A DNA stretch of 64,000 nt from Ascidiimonas meishanensis (GCF_037782385.1 NZ_JBBEXD010000001.1:620001-684000), one strand, 5' to 3'; shown: positions 33,988-42,991, counted from the stretch's first letter. Notes: a model not told the origin generated them from the letters alone. Translations and numbers: made by a program.

Positions 33988-34164
33988 TTAATTTCTAATC
34001 GCAGATGCGGCAGCAGCACCATAAATGCTCAAATTTTTATTGAATCTTACCATTGTACATTTTACGTTTCTAAACGTCTCTGTAATTAGTAATTTGAAGC
34101 TTCTATGAGTAGCATCATTCTCTTCTTTTCTAGCGATTGAGTTTGTAGTGTTCTGAGTTTTCAT
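33988..34164 (-). CDS. Small Ala-tail peptide, array copy 1
   Basis: A 58-residue paralogue, first of the array on the minus strand. It begins MKTQNTTNSIARKEE, contains NDATHRSFKLLITETF and ends KNLSIYGAAAASAIRN. The ATG at complement 34162-34164 is chosen because it aligns with the MKTQN start of the other three; the frame extends to 34224 through the promoter region. Predicted basic, without signal peptide or Cys. No modification or export gene is adjacent. The family is not one I recognise. Confidence 0.7.
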   Translation of the reverse strand: MKTQNTTNSIARKEENDATHRSFKLLITETFRNVKCTMVRFNKNLSIYGAAAASAIRN

Positions 34165-34192
34165 AATTTTAAGATTTAGTTTATTCGTTTTA

Positions 34193-34221
34193 TAATAGTA
34201 GATTTCCATAGGAAATACCCC
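34193..34221 (-). promoter_or_regulatory. Conserved two-block element upstream of array copy 1
   Basis: GGGGTATTT (complement of 34213-34221), 12 bases, TACTATTA (complement of 34193-34200), 28 bases before the start. TATT recurs with a 20-base period in the two blocks, which may mean a direct-repeat activator site rather than a sigma-type promoter. Confidence 0.65.
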
Positions 34222-34316
34222 CAAAAGAAATTTCTTAAAAACATAAAAACAGGATAGTCTTGCTATATATTAAGTGCGTACTTTTTATTAGTAGCTGATA
34301 AGTATTCCAACAGGAT

Positions 34317-34350
34317 TTGTTCAAAAAATAGAAGGCATTAAGTATCTTTG
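34317..34350 (+). promoter_or_regulatory. Candidate promoter of rmuC
   Basis: TTG at 34317-34319 and TATCTTTG at 34343-34350 spaced by 23 bases fit the Bacteroidota -33/-7 pattern. Confidence 0.45.
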
Positions 34351-34517
34351 TCTAAGTCAGATAAAATTATATAAACTCAATACTGATAATGGCTATATTA
34401 TTTTGAAGACCTATATTTCATCAGTGAATTTATACGATTCATCAAGTAGTACTTAATTTAAGTTATAAATCTAAAAAGGAATGCGCTTATTCTTATCTAA
34501 TAATTAGCTGAAATAGA

Positions 34518-35846
34518 ATGCAAGAATCATTAATATTTATTATCATTTCCCTCTGTATACTTGTTGTTGGCACTTTTCTAGGTATCTATATCCAAAAACT
34601 TAAAACCAAATCTATTAAGGCTGGTTTGGAAGAACGTGAAAGGCAACTCAAAAATTCTTTAGAGGATCTAAGAGGGCAAATGGATATACTCACCGATGAA
34701 AAAGAGGAAATTCGCAAAGAAAAAGATACTCTTGCGCTTCAAATGACTCGAAAAGCAGCCGAGTTTGATCATTTATTAGTTCGTAATAAAGAACAAAAAG
34801 AAGAGGTAAATCAATTACAAGAAAAGTTTACCAAAGAGTTTGAAAATCTTGCAAATAAAATTCTGGAAGAGAAATCAAGCAAATTTACAGAGCAGAATAA
34901 AGAGAACATTAAAAATATCCTGAATCCATTACAAGAAAAAATACAACTTTTTGAAAAAAAAGTAGAAGCTACGCATAAAGAAAGTATTGATTATCACGCT
35001 GCACTTAGGCAACAAATTTTGGGACTCAAAGATCTTAATGAACAGATGAGTAAAGAAACCCTAAATCTCACAAAAGCGCTAAAGGGTGATAGTAAAATGC
35101 AAGGAAACTGGGGAGAATTGGTTTTAGAAAGAGTACTGGAAAAATCTGGATTAGAAAAAGATCGAGAATATGAAGTGCAACAAAGTTTTAAGCGAGAAGA
35201 TGGTTCTAGGGTACTACCCGATGTAATTATTAATCTTCCAGATGGCAAAAAAATGATTATTGATGCTAAGGTCTCACTCACCTCTTATGAGCGTTTTGTT
35301 AATACAGAAGAGGAAGAACAACAAATGCATTTAAAAGCGCACATAAATTCTATTAAAAAACATGTAGATCAACTCTCAGCAAAAAAATATGAAGATTTAT
35401 ATGAAATGGAGAGTCCAGATTTTGTATTGATGTTTATTCCAATTGAACCTGCGTTTGCCATTGCAATAAACCATGATAACTCTTTATACAACAAAGCCTT
35501 TGAACAAAATATTGTTATTGTAACACCTTCCACCCTTTTGGCTACCTTGCGTACCATAGATAGTATGTGGAATAATGAGAAACAACAGCGTAATGCTATT
35601 GAAATTGCCAGACAGGCAGGTGCACTTTATGATAAATTTACTGGATTTATTGATGATCTCACCAAAGTGGGGCAAAAAATGGATTCAGCAAAAATGGAAT
35701 ATAAAGGTGCTATGAATAAATTATTTGAAGGCAGAGGTAATATCATAGGATCTATAGAAAAATTAAAAAAAATGGGGGCAAAAGCTAAAAAAACATTACC
35801 TGAACCCATTTTAAAACGTGCTATTGAAGAAGATGAAGACATCTAA
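34518..35846 (+). CDS. rmuC: RmuC family DNA recombination protein
   Basis: A 442-residue protein with an N-terminal transmembrane helix (3-21), a long coiled coil (about 22-190; many Glu/Lys heptads), and a C-terminal nuclease-like RmuC domain with VLPDVIINLPDGKKMIIDAKVS near 233-254, resembling a PD-(D/E)xK active site. E. coli RmuC limits inversions at short repeats. Length and layout match the family. The thioesterase gene overlaps its last codons by 14 bases, so the two are cotranscribed. Confidence 0.93.
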   Translation: MQESLIFIIISLCILVVGTFLGIYIQKLKTKSIKAGLEERERQLKNSLEDLRGQMDILTDEKEEIRKEKDTLALQMTRKAAEFDHLLVRNKEQKEEVNQLQEKFTKEFENLANKILEEKSSKFTEQNKENIKNILNPLQEKIQLFEKKVEATHKESIDYHAALRQQILGLKDLNEQMSKETLNLTKALKGDSKMQGNWGELVLERVLEKSGLEKDREYEVQQSFKREDGSRVLPDVIINLPDGKKMIIDAKVSLTSYERFVNTEEEEQQMHLKAHINSIKKHVDQLSAKKYEDLYEMESPDFVLMFIPIEPAFAIAINHDNSLYNKAFEQNIVIVTPSTLLATLRTIDSMWNNEKQQRNAIEIARQAGALYDKFTGFIDDLTKVGQKMDSAKMEYKGAMNKLFEGRGNIIGSIEKLKKMGAKAKKTLPEPILKRAIEEDEDI

Positions 35847-36396
35847 ACCAAAAATATATAAAAAAGTAGAAGATTCACAAGTTACCATCTCTGTGTTGAT
35901 GCTTCCGTCTCATTCCAATTTTAGTGGAAAAATTCACGGGGGTTATATTCTTTCACTAATGGATCAAATAGCCTTTGCCTGTGCCTCAAAATATTCTGGG
36001 GTTTATTGTGTAACCGCATCGGTAGATACCGTTGATTTTTTGAATCCGATAGAAATTGGAGAACTTGTAACCATGAAAGCTTCCATTAATTTTATAGGAA
36101 ATAGTTCTATGGTAGTAGGAATCAGAGTAGAGTCTGAAAACATTCAAAATGGTACCGTAAAACATTGCAATTCTTCCTATTTTACCATGGTGGCCAAAAA
36201 TGATCTTGGTGAAAATGTAAAAGTACCTGGTCTTATCATAGAAACAGAAGAACAGATAAAACGATTTCTTAAGTCTATTAAACGTGCTGATGAAAAAAGA
36301 AATCGGAAAAAAGCATTTGGTTATCCTAAAACAATATCAGAAGCATCCCTAAAAACACTAGAACAATACAACATAAAATTAGCACTTAAAAGTTAG
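35833..36396 (+). CDS. Acyl-CoA thioesterase (hot-dog fold)
   Basis: A 187-residue cytosolic thioesterase of the YciA/ACOT type that hydrolyses acyl-CoA to free acid and CoA. The N-terminal hot-dog core has SHSNFSGKIHGGYILSLMDQIAFACASKYSG (20-50), with the HGGxxLxxMDxxA motif carrying the catalytic Asp, and VTASVDTVDFLNPIEIGELV near 56-75. The ATG at 35833 begins the usual MKTSKPKIYK start; a GTG 15 bases upstream also exists. It overlaps the end of rmuC by 14 bases. The C-terminal Lys/Arg-rich tail is longer than in the minimal domain. Confidence 0.92.
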   Translation: MKTSKPKIYKKVEDSQVTISVLMLPSHSNFSGKIHGGYILSLMDQIAFACASKYSGVYCVTASVDTVDFLNPIEIGELVTMKASINFIGNSSMVVGIRVESENIQNGTVKHCNSSYFTMVAKNDLGENVKVPGLIIETEEQIKRFLKSIKRADEKRNRKKAFGYPKTISEASLKTLEQYNIKLALKS

Positions 36397-36397
36397 T

Positions 36398-36757
36398 TTA
36401 CTGTTTTACAAATTGCCCAAAAACAATTTCATCAGGTGAGTGTATTTTAATAAGGTAAGTTCCTGCTTTAAAATCAGAAACATTGATCACTCTAGTGCCT
36501 TCCAGTTGCTGATCAAATAAGACAATTCCCGTAGCATCTTCTATACGAACCATGATTTTTTCCTGATTCACATTGCGTTTAATATGTATAAAATCATCTA
36601 CAAGAGTTGGGTAAATATCTGAGCTATCCAGTTCTCTAATTGGAAGATTATTTAAGAGCTCTTTCTTTTTTTCATTTTTCGCATAAGCCGCTATTTCTTG
36701 GGCACTTATCGGTAGAAAACTTAAGATCAGTAAAGTAAATAGTATTTTTCTTATCAT
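36398..36757 (-). CDS. Small secreted protein with T9SS-type C-terminal domain
   Basis: A 119-residue protein with a signal peptide (ILFTLLILSFLPISA, cut near 19-20), a short charged linker, and a C-terminal region IYPTLVDDFIHIKRN to AGTYLIKIHSPDEIVFGQFVKQ. That region is the beta-sandwich type A sorting domain of the type IX secretion system. The mature part besides the sorting domain is only about 30 residues, so it may be a minimal cargo or a remnant of a larger one. It ends two bases from the thioesterase stop on the opposite strand. Function unknown. Confidence 0.75.
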   Translation of the reverse strand: MIRKILFTLLILSFLPISAQEIAAYAKNEKKKELLNNLPIRELDSSDIYPTLVDDFIHIKRNVNQEKIMVRIEDATGIVLFDQQLEGTRVINVSDFKAGTYLIKIHSPDEIVFGQFVKQ

Positions 36758-36811
36758 TTTTATTTTAAAGTTACCGTGTTCTTTCCAAAAACCACGTTAA
36801 TAAAAAACTAA

Positions 36812-36835
36812 AAAAGCGACCCTAGAGCCGCTTTT
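36812..36835 (-). terminator. Terminator of carB
   Basis: On the minus strand AAAAGCG and CGCTTTT enclose a ten-base loop and are followed by more Ts. A modest 7-bp stem. Confidence 0.55.
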
Positions 36836-36857
36836 ATGATTTTATTAATAAATGTAT

Positions 36858-39710
36858 TTATTTGCTCAAATACATTTTACGTCTTGAATACAAGTTATAG
36901 AAGTCGTCATCCTTAAGATTTTCTATAAATAGGATACTTTCTCCGGTACTCTTCATTTCAGGTCCTAATTTTTTATCTACATTAGGAAACTTATTAAATG
37001 AAAATACAGGTTGTTTTATGGCAAAACCATCTAATTCCGGTTTAAAATCAAAGTCTGATACTTTCTTCTCACCTAACATCACCTTGGTTGCATAATTCAC
37101 ATAAGGTTCTTTATAAGCCTTAGCTATAAAAGGAACCGTTCTTGAAGCTCTTGGATTTGCTTCAATAACATATACCATATTATCTTTTACGGCATATTGA
37201 ATATTAATAAGCCCAACCGTATTTAATGCCAAAGCTATTTTACGAGTATGGTCTTTAATCTGTTGCATCACTAACTCTCCTAAGGTAAATGGAGGGAGTA
37301 ATGCATTAGAATCACCAGAATGAATACCACAGGGCTCAATATGTTCCATAATTCCTATGATATAGACATCTTTACCATCACAAATAGCATCTGCTTCTGC
37401 TTCTATTGCTCCATCTAAATAATGATCTAGTAATAATTTATTATTTGGTATTTGTCTTAACAGCCCAACTACATGATCTTCCAGTTCTTTTTTGTTAATT
37501 ACAATTTTCATCCCTTGTCCACCCAATACATAAGAAGGTCTCACTAACAATGGAAAATCTAAGGTATCTGAAAGTGCCAAAGCCTCCTCTGCTGTTTCTG
37601 CTACACCAAATTCTGGATATGGAATATTATTTTCTTTCAGCAGTGTAGAAAAACTTCCTCTATCTTCTGCTAGATCTAGCGATTCAAAACTAGTTCCTAT
37701 AATCTTTATTCCATATTTATCCAGCTTCTCTGCTAGTTTAAGAGCCGTTTGCCCTCCTAATTGTACTATGACACCTTCTGGCTTCTCATGTTGAATAATA
37801 TCGTAGATATGTTCCCAAAAAATAGGCTCAAAGTATAATTTATCTGCGGTATCAAAATCCGTTGAAACTGTTTCCGGGTTGCAATTAATCATGATAGTCT
37901 CGTATCCACACTCCGCAGCTGCCAGCACTCCGTGAACACAGCAGTAATCAAACTCTATACCCTGCCCTATTCGATTTGGACCTGAGCCCAAAACAATAAT
38001 TTTCTTGCGGTCAGACCGGGTACTTTCATTGTGTACATAAGTAATGCCATCAGGAGTTTCTATTTCGCTCTCAAAGGTAGAATAATAGTAAGGTGTAACC
38101 GCCTTAAATTCAGCAGCACATGTATCTACTAATTTGTAGACTCTTTTAACTCCTAAATCTTCTCTTCTTTTGTAAACCTGACTTTCCCAACAGCCTAACA
38201 TATGAGCAATTTGACGATCTGCAAAGCCTTTTTGTTTAGCTTCTAACAAAATGTCTTTAGGAAGACTTTCTATGGTAAAACTGGAAATTTCCTTTTCTAG
38301 CAGGTATAATTCTTCGTATTGCTTTAAAAACCACATGTCAATCTTGGTAATCTCATGAATTCGACTCAGGGTAATTCCCATTTGAATAGCATCATAAATT
38401 ACAAAGACCCTATCCCAGCTTGCATGTGTGAGTTTATCAATAATTACATCATAACTTTTAATGCCTTTACCATCCGCTCCTAGTCCGTTTCTTTTAATTT
38501 CTAACGACTGTGTTGCTTTATGCAAAGCTTCCTGAAAGGAACGTCCTATTCCCATAACTTCTCCCACCGATTTCATTTGAAGTCCGAGAATACGATCTGA
38601 TCCTTCAAATTTGTCAAAGTTCCATCTAGGTATTTTAACAATTACATAGTCTAAGGTTGGTTCAAATAATGCAGAGGTTGATTTCGTAATTTGATTATCC
38701 AACTCATCAAGTGAATATCCAATAGCTAATTTAGCTGCTATCTTGGCAATTGGATACCCAGAAGCTTTAGATGCTAATGCTGAAGATCTAGAAACCCTTG
38801 GGTTGATTTCAATGGCAATTATATCTTCATTTTCATCTGGACTTACTGCAAACTGAACATTACATCCACCTGCAAAATCGCCTATGCTTCGCATCATTTT
38901 AATAGCCATATCTCTCATGCGCTGATATGCAGTGTCAGACAAAGTCATAGCTGGTGCAACAGTAATTGAATCTCCTGTATGGATTCCCATAGGATCCATA
39001 TTCTCAATAGTACAAATAATGACCACATTATCATTTTTGTCTCTCAACAACTCAAGCTCATATTCTTTCCAACCTACTAAGGCCTTATCAATTAATACTT
39101 CATGAATTGGTGATGCCTCCAGACCTCTTGTTAGAAGCGTTCCAAATTGATCTTCTGTATGTACAAAGGAAGCTCCGGTTCCACCTAGGGTGAAAGAAGG
39201 TCTTATTACGAGTGGGAAACCAAATTCTTGAGCAATTTCTTTCCCCTTTAGAAAAGAAGTAGCAATTTTAGCAGGCGCTACAGGAATATCTATTGTTTTA
39301 AGCAATTTTTTAAACTGCTCCCTATCTTCTGTAATTTGAATCGCAGCAATATCAACTCCAATAATTTCAATATCAAAATCACTCCAAATACCCTTTTCAT
39401 CTGCTTCAATACAAAGGTTTAGTGCAGTTTGTCCTCCCATAGTAGGTAGAACGGCATCAATCTCAGGATGCTTCTTAAGGATTTCTATAATAGACTTGGT
39501 ATTCAAAGGCTTCAAATAAATATGATCTGCCATTGAAGGGTCTGTCATAATAGTTGCAGGATTGCTATTTATTAAAACCGTTTTAATTCCGTCTTCTCGT
39601 AAAGAGCGCAGTGCCTGCGAACCAGCATAATCAAATTCACAAGCTTGTCCAATAATAATGGGTCCAGAACCTATAATTAAAATAGTATTGAGATCTTTTC
39701 TTTTTGGCAT
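36858..39710 (-). CDS. carB: Carbamoyl-phosphate synthase large subunit, short form
   Basis: A 950-residue enzyme that makes carbamoyl phosphate from glutamine-derived ammonia, bicarbonate and two ATP for pyrimidine and arginine synthesis. Two homologous ATP-grasp halves are visible: the first begins NTILIIGSGPIIIGQACEFDYAGSQA (in outline GSGPIIIGQACEFDY), the second KIIVLGSGPNRIGQGIEFDY near 573. ATP-grasp motifs GGTGASF and GGQGMKI follow. It ends about where the C-terminal allosteric (MGS-like) domain would begin in the 1073-residue E. coli protein, so that domain is missing. No carA is visible nearby. Confidence 0.95.
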   Translation of the reverse strand: MPKRKDLNTILIIGSGPIIIGQACEFDYAGSQALRSLREDGIKTVLINSNPATIMTDPSMADHIYLKPLNTKSIIEILKKHPEIDAVLPTMGGQTALNLCIEADEKGIWSDFDIEIIGVDIAAIQITEDREQFKKLLKTIDIPVAPAKIATSFLKGKEIAQEFGFPLVIRPSFTLGGTGASFVHTEDQFGTLLTRGLEASPIHEVLIDKALVGWKEYELELLRDKNDNVVIICTIENMDPMGIHTGDSITVAPAMTLSDTAYQRMRDMAIKMMRSIGDFAGGCNVQFAVSPDENEDIIAIEINPRVSRSSALASKASGYPIAKIAAKLAIGYSLDELDNQITKSTSALFEPTLDYVIVKIPRWNFDKFEGSDRILGLQMKSVGEVMGIGRSFQEALHKATQSLEIKRNGLGADGKGIKSYDVIIDKLTHASWDRVFVIYDAIQMGITLSRIHEITKIDMWFLKQYEELYLLEKEISSFTIESLPKDILLEAKQKGFADRQIAHMLGCWESQVYKRREDLGVKRVYKLVDTCAAEFKAVTPYYYSTFESEIETPDGITYVHNESTRSDRKKIIVLGSGPNRIGQGIEFDYCCVHGVLAAAECGYETIMINCNPETVSTDFDTADKLYFEPIFWEHIYDIIQHEKPEGVIVQLGGQTALKLAEKLDKYGIKIIGTSFESLDLAEDRGSFSTLLKENNIPYPEFGVAETAEEALALSDTLDFPLLVRPSYVLGGQGMKIVINKKELEDHVVGLLRQIPNNKLLLDHYLDGAIEAEADAICDGKDVYIIGIMEHIEPCGIHSGDSNALLPPFTLGELVMQQIKDHTRKIALALNTVGLINIQYAVKDNMVYVIEANPRASRTVPFIAKAYKEPYVNYATKVMLGEKKVSDFDFKPELDGFAIKQPVFSFNKFPNVDKKLGPEMKSTGESILFIENLKDDDFYNLYSRRKMYLSK

Positions 39711-39754
39711 TGTTAAAATAAAATTTACGAAATAGGTTATTACAGATTAAAAAA

Positions 39755-39784
39755 AAGGTGTTACTTTAAAAAGTAACACCTTGA
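39755..39784 (-). terminator. Terminator of rpmH
   Basis: AAGGTGTTACTTT and its complement around AAAA form a 13-bp stem; on the minus strand a run of eight Ts follows. Confidence 0.9.
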
Positions 39785-39809
39785 TATTTTTGATCACTAA
39801 AAATAGTCA

Positions 39810-39968
39810 TTATTTTTTATGTCTAAGCTCAGAAGATACAGATAACTTCTTTCTTCCTTTTGATCTTCTTCTTGCAAGCACTTTTCTACCATTGGCAGAA
39901 GCCATACGTTCTCTAAAACCGTGCTTATTTTTTCTCTTTCTCTTTGATGGTTGAAATGTTCTTTTCAT
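39810..39968 (-). CDS. rpmH: 50S ribosomal protein L34
   Basis: A 52-residue ribosomal protein, MKRTFQPSKRKRKNKHGFRE at the start and the highly basic KVLARRRSKGRKKLS centre, matching L34 throughout. Bacteroidota L34 often has the same acidic-poor SVSSELRHKK tail. The gene is monocistronic between its own promoter and terminator. No dnaA, rnpA or oxaA/yidC gene is adjacent in this window, unlike the classical rpmH-rnpA arrangement. Confidence 0.97.
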   Translation of the reverse strand: MKRTFQPSKRKRKNKHGFRERMASANGRKVLARRRSKGRKKLSVSSELRHKK

Positions 39969-40034
39969 TATTCAGTAACTTAAACGCTGTTATCGATATT
40001 TATTTGCACGAGTTTCCTTCACAAAAGTGCGGCG

Positions 40035-40065
40035 CAAATATACGAAGAGTTTTTACTCTTACAAA
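40035..40065 (-). promoter_or_regulatory. Promoter of rpmH
   Basis: On the minus strand TTTG (complement of 40062-40065), 19 bases, TATATTTG (complement of 40035-40042), about 66 bases before the rpmH start. A good match to the Bacteroidota consensus. Confidence 0.7.
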
Positions 40066-40098
40066 TGCAAAAGTAAAAATATTTTCATTTGTTTTTCC

Positions 40099-40106
40099 TA
40101 CCTTTG
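40099..40106 (+). promoter_or_regulatory. Candidate -7 box (TACCTTTG)
   Basis: Exact consensus match 24 bases before the ATG at 40131. It decides the start of the next gene, because the upstream ATG at 40089 would precede the promoter. Confidence 0.5.
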
Positions 40107-40130
40107 CACTCCGAAATAGATATTCCATTT

Positions 40131-41018
40131 ATGAAACCGTTTAGAGCAGCACTATTTGTCCTTGCATGTTTATCATGTTTAATGGTTACAGGTCAAGTTA
40201 CGCTGAGGTATACGCTACAATCTGGGAATACATTTAAGATTAAACAAGAATCAAACCAAACTGTTGTTCAAAAGATAGATGATGTTGACAATATTGTTTC
40301 CAATAGCATACAAGCTATCATGAAATTTGAAGTGGTAAAAGAGCTTGCAAATGCCTATGAATTGCAAATTACTTTTACTGATATTAAAATGCAAATAACT
40401 TCTAATATTACAGGTGAGATTTTGGATATGGATGTGACAAAAACAGAAAATAATTCTCAAAATAGAATTTTTAAAAGTCTGCTTAATTATCCTATTACCG
40501 CAATTTTAGAAACAAATGGAGATATTTCAGAGATTAAGGGATGTGAAAATCTTATTAATGAAATGATTCATCAATCCAATATTAGTGATGCCTTTACTCG
40601 CGACTTAATGAGAACTTCTCTTGAAAATGATTTTGGACCTAATGCTATGTCTCAGAGTTATAAACAAATGACTTACTTCTATCCTAATAAAAAGGTGCTT
40701 ATTAACGACAGTTGGCATACTAAAAATAAAGGTTCATTAGAGACAGATAATACTTGGAAATTAATAGAATTAAGCGATAAAAAAGCTATCCTGGCTGCTA
40801 ATGGCATTGTTAATATGAATGTAAACAAATCCGGAATGATCATGCAGTTAATAGGGAAACAAAAATCTCGATTAATTGCAAATATGTATACTGGATTTCT
40901 TCAGGAACTCACTATTGAAGGAGTTGCCAAAGGCAATTCAGAAATCGAAATGGAAGAAGGTGTTATGGCTATTCCAACAGTAGTAACTTCAACAATTAAA
41001 TATAATATTATCAATTAA
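40131..41018 (+). CDS. DUF6263-like secreted protein
   Basis: A 295-residue exported protein with a signal peptide (LFVLACLSCLMVTGQ, about 7-21). The mature part is beta-rich, beginning TLRYTLQSGNTFKIKQESNQTVVQ, and recalls the DUF6263 family of Bacteroidota in length and pattern. No catalytic motif. It is followed by a TPR-membrane protein after one base, so they are cotranscribed. The start at 40131 is favoured by the signal peptide and the promoter box. Confidence 0.7.
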   Translation: MKPFRAALFVLACLSCLMVTGQVTLRYTLQSGNTFKIKQESNQTVVQKIDDVDNIVSNSIQAIMKFEVVKELANAYELQITFTDIKMQITSNITGEILDMDVTKTENNSQNRIFKSLLNYPITAILETNGDISEIKGCENLINEMIHQSNISDAFTRDLMRTSLENDFGPNAMSQSYKQMTYFYPNKKVLINDSWHTKNKGSLETDNTWKLIELSDKKAILAANGIVNMNVNKSGMIMQLIGKQKSRLIANMYTGFLQELTIEGVAKGNSEIEMEEGVMAIPTVVTSTIKYNIIN

Positions 41019-41019
41019 T

Positions 41020-41535
41020 ATGTTTCATAAGAATTTTAAACTTGTAATCGCAGCAATTATTATAGGCTTAGCCATATGGCAATTTATTGAGGGATATATT
41101 GGAAACGGTATTTCTCTAGTACTCCTTGCTGGTATTTTTGTATTTTTATACTTCCGGAATGAAATGATTTTAATGGCATTTTTGAGAATGAGAAAACAAG
41201 ATTTTGACGGCACTCAAAAATGGTTAAACCGAATAAAAAATCCAGAACAGGCACTTATTACCAAACAACAAGGGTATTATAATTATTTGCATGGCATCAT
41301 GGCGTCCCAAACCAATCTCACGAAAGCAGAGAAATACTTCAAAAAAGCATTAAAACTTGGACTTTCTATGGATTATGACTTAGCTATGGCCAAATTGAGC
41401 CTTGCTGGTATCGCCATGCAGAAAAGAAGAAAAAGAGAGGCTACTACCCTACTTCAAGAAGCCAAAAAACTAGACAAACAAAATATGTTGACTGATCAGA
41501 TCAAGATGATGCAGCAACAAATGAAGAAAATCTAG
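41020..41535 (+). CDS. Membrane protein with TPR-like helices
   Basis: A 171-residue protein with two N-terminal transmembrane helices (about 9-22 and 28-47) and a cytoplasmic helical region containing TPR-type pairs (GTQKWLNRIKNPEQALITKQQ, LTKAEKYFKKALKLGLSMDYDLAMAKLSL). It is coupled to the DUF6263-like gene and ends two bases from the convergent cardiolipin synthase stop. Function unknown; an assembly or scaffold role is typical for TPRs. Confidence 0.8.
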   Translation: MFHKNFKLVIAAIIIGLAIWQFIEGYIGNGISLVLLAGIFVFLYFRNEMILMAFLRMRKQDFDGTQKWLNRIKNPEQALITKQQGYYNYLHGIMASQTNLTKAEKYFKKALKLGLSMDYDLAMAKLSLAGIAMQKRRKREATTLLQEAKKLDKQNMLTDQIKMMQQQMKKI

Positions 41536-41537
41536 TA

Positions 41538-42989
41538 TCAAAGTAAGGGTGCCCAAAGGCGGCAAAAGGATTCTTTTAATCGCTGTGATATTTTACGATT
41601 TAGCCAGACTTCTTTATTTAAAAGTACGCAATCTTTAAGATCGTTTTCAAAAATTTCAATGGCTTGTTTAGTGATATCTATATCATAAATAAGTGCATTG
41701 ATTTCAAAATTAATATTAAAACTTCTGTTATCCATATTAGAAGTTCCTATGGTAGTAAAGACATCGTCTACCGTTATCATTTTAGCATGAATAAAGCCTT
41801 TGGTATAAAGGTAAATTTTTGCATCTGCTTCCAAAAGTCTTTCTAGATAAGAATGAGTAGCATATTTAGCGGCCCAAGAGTCTGATTTTTTTGGAATTAT
41901 TAGCCTAACCTCTACTCCACTTTTAGAAGCCGCAACCAATGCCGTTATGATTTGTTCATTAGGAATAAAATATGGCGTACATACATTAATGGTCTTGTCT
42001 GCCGAGTTTATAGCCGAAAACATAGCTTCCATTATACTAGCCCAGTCTGTATCCGGTCCGCTCGCTGCTATTTGTACAGCCGTTTTTTCTTTTATGTTGG
42101 TTTTTGGAAAGTAAGAATCCTTAATTTTAAAATCTTCTTCTGTCACAAAATCCCAATTGAGCATGAAATACAATTGAAGCGATCCTACAGCTTCTCCTTC
42201 TATTCTAAGATGCGTATCTCTCCAAAATATATCTGAATTTCTATTTACATAGCGGTCTGAAACATTAATTCCTCCAACATAACCAATACTACCATCTATA
42301 ATAACCATCTTACGATGATTTCGATAATTCATTTTACTAGTAAACCTTGGGAAATAAACAGGCATAAAGGGATAGAAGAAAACACCATTTTCTTTTAACT
42401 TCTTTTTGGTTTTAGCGGAAATACTACTCCCTACAGAATCATAATTAATTCGAACTTCTAATCCTTCTGATGACTTTTTACAAAGCAATGCTATCAACTC
42501 ATTACCAAGATTATCATCCTTAAGAATGTAATATTCTAAATGTATAGTTTCTCTAGCAGATTCTATATCTTCAAAAAGTCTTTTAAACTTTGCTTCACCA
42601 TTAATTAAGATTTCTACTTTATTCTTAATGGTTACAGGAGCTTCTTCATTGGTTTTTAATAACTGAACCAGCTTAATCTTGTCGCCCATTTGCAAATCGT
42701 CAAAATGAGTTAATCTTTTTTCACTCAATTCAAGACTCCGCTTCCATTCTCTTATATTTTGCTGATTTAAAACATTCTTACGCTTAAATATTTTACTCTT
42801 ACGATATTCCTGACCAAATAGATAATAAAAAATAAGTCCTACATAAGGCAATACTATTAATGCAAGTAAGTATGAAAGTGTTTTAGTTGGGCTCAAATTA
42901 CCTAATAACAAAGTAATTACCGCAATAATTACAATGATGTAATTAAGCAATATTGAAAGCTCCCATAAATGGTTGCTTACGAATTCCAT
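41538..42989 (-). CDS. cls: Cardiolipin synthase
   Basis: A 483-residue phospholipase D-superfamily membrane enzyme that condenses two phosphatidylglycerols into cardiolipin. Two N-terminal transmembrane helices (10-30, 36-58) precede two HKD motifs: HRKMVIID near 222-229 and HAKMITVDD near 400-408, each followed by the family GxxN/GTSNMD pattern. This is the ClsA-like layout. The start is 483 residues upstream of the stop at 41538; the gene is followed upstream, at two bases, by the lytic transglycosylase gene, indicating an operon. Confidence 0.95.
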   Translation of the reverse strand: MEFVSNHLWELSILLNYIIVIIAVITLLLGNLSPTKTLSYLLALIVLPYVGLIFYYLFGQEYRKSKIFKRKNVLNQQNIREWKRSLELSEKRLTHFDDLQMGDKIKLVQLLKTNEEAPVTIKNKVEILINGEAKFKRLFEDIESARETIHLEYYILKDDNLGNELIALLCKKSSEGLEVRINYDSVGSSISAKTKKKLKENGVFFYPFMPVYFPRFTSKMNYRNHRKMVIIDGSIGYVGGINVSDRYVNRNSDIFWRDTHLRIEGEAVGSLQLYFMLNWDFVTEEDFKIKDSYFPKTNIKEKTAVQIAASGPDTDWASIMEAMFSAINSADKTINVCTPYFIPNEQIITALVAASKSGVEVRLIIPKKSDSWAAKYATHSYLERLLEADAKIYLYTKGFIHAKMITVDDVFTTIGTSNMDNRSFNINFEINALIYDIDITKQAIEIFENDLKDCVLLNKEVWLNRKISQRLKESFCRLWAPLL

Positions 42990-42991
42990 AA

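Larger units (their letters stand above)
34165..34517. other. Intergenic region between peptide array and rmuC
   Basis: Divergent spacer of 353 bases. Its left part holds the copy 1 regulatory element; its right part has a plausible rmuC promoter at 34317-34350 and about 165 bases of AT-rich leader in which I recognise no gene or RNA. Confidence 0.55.
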
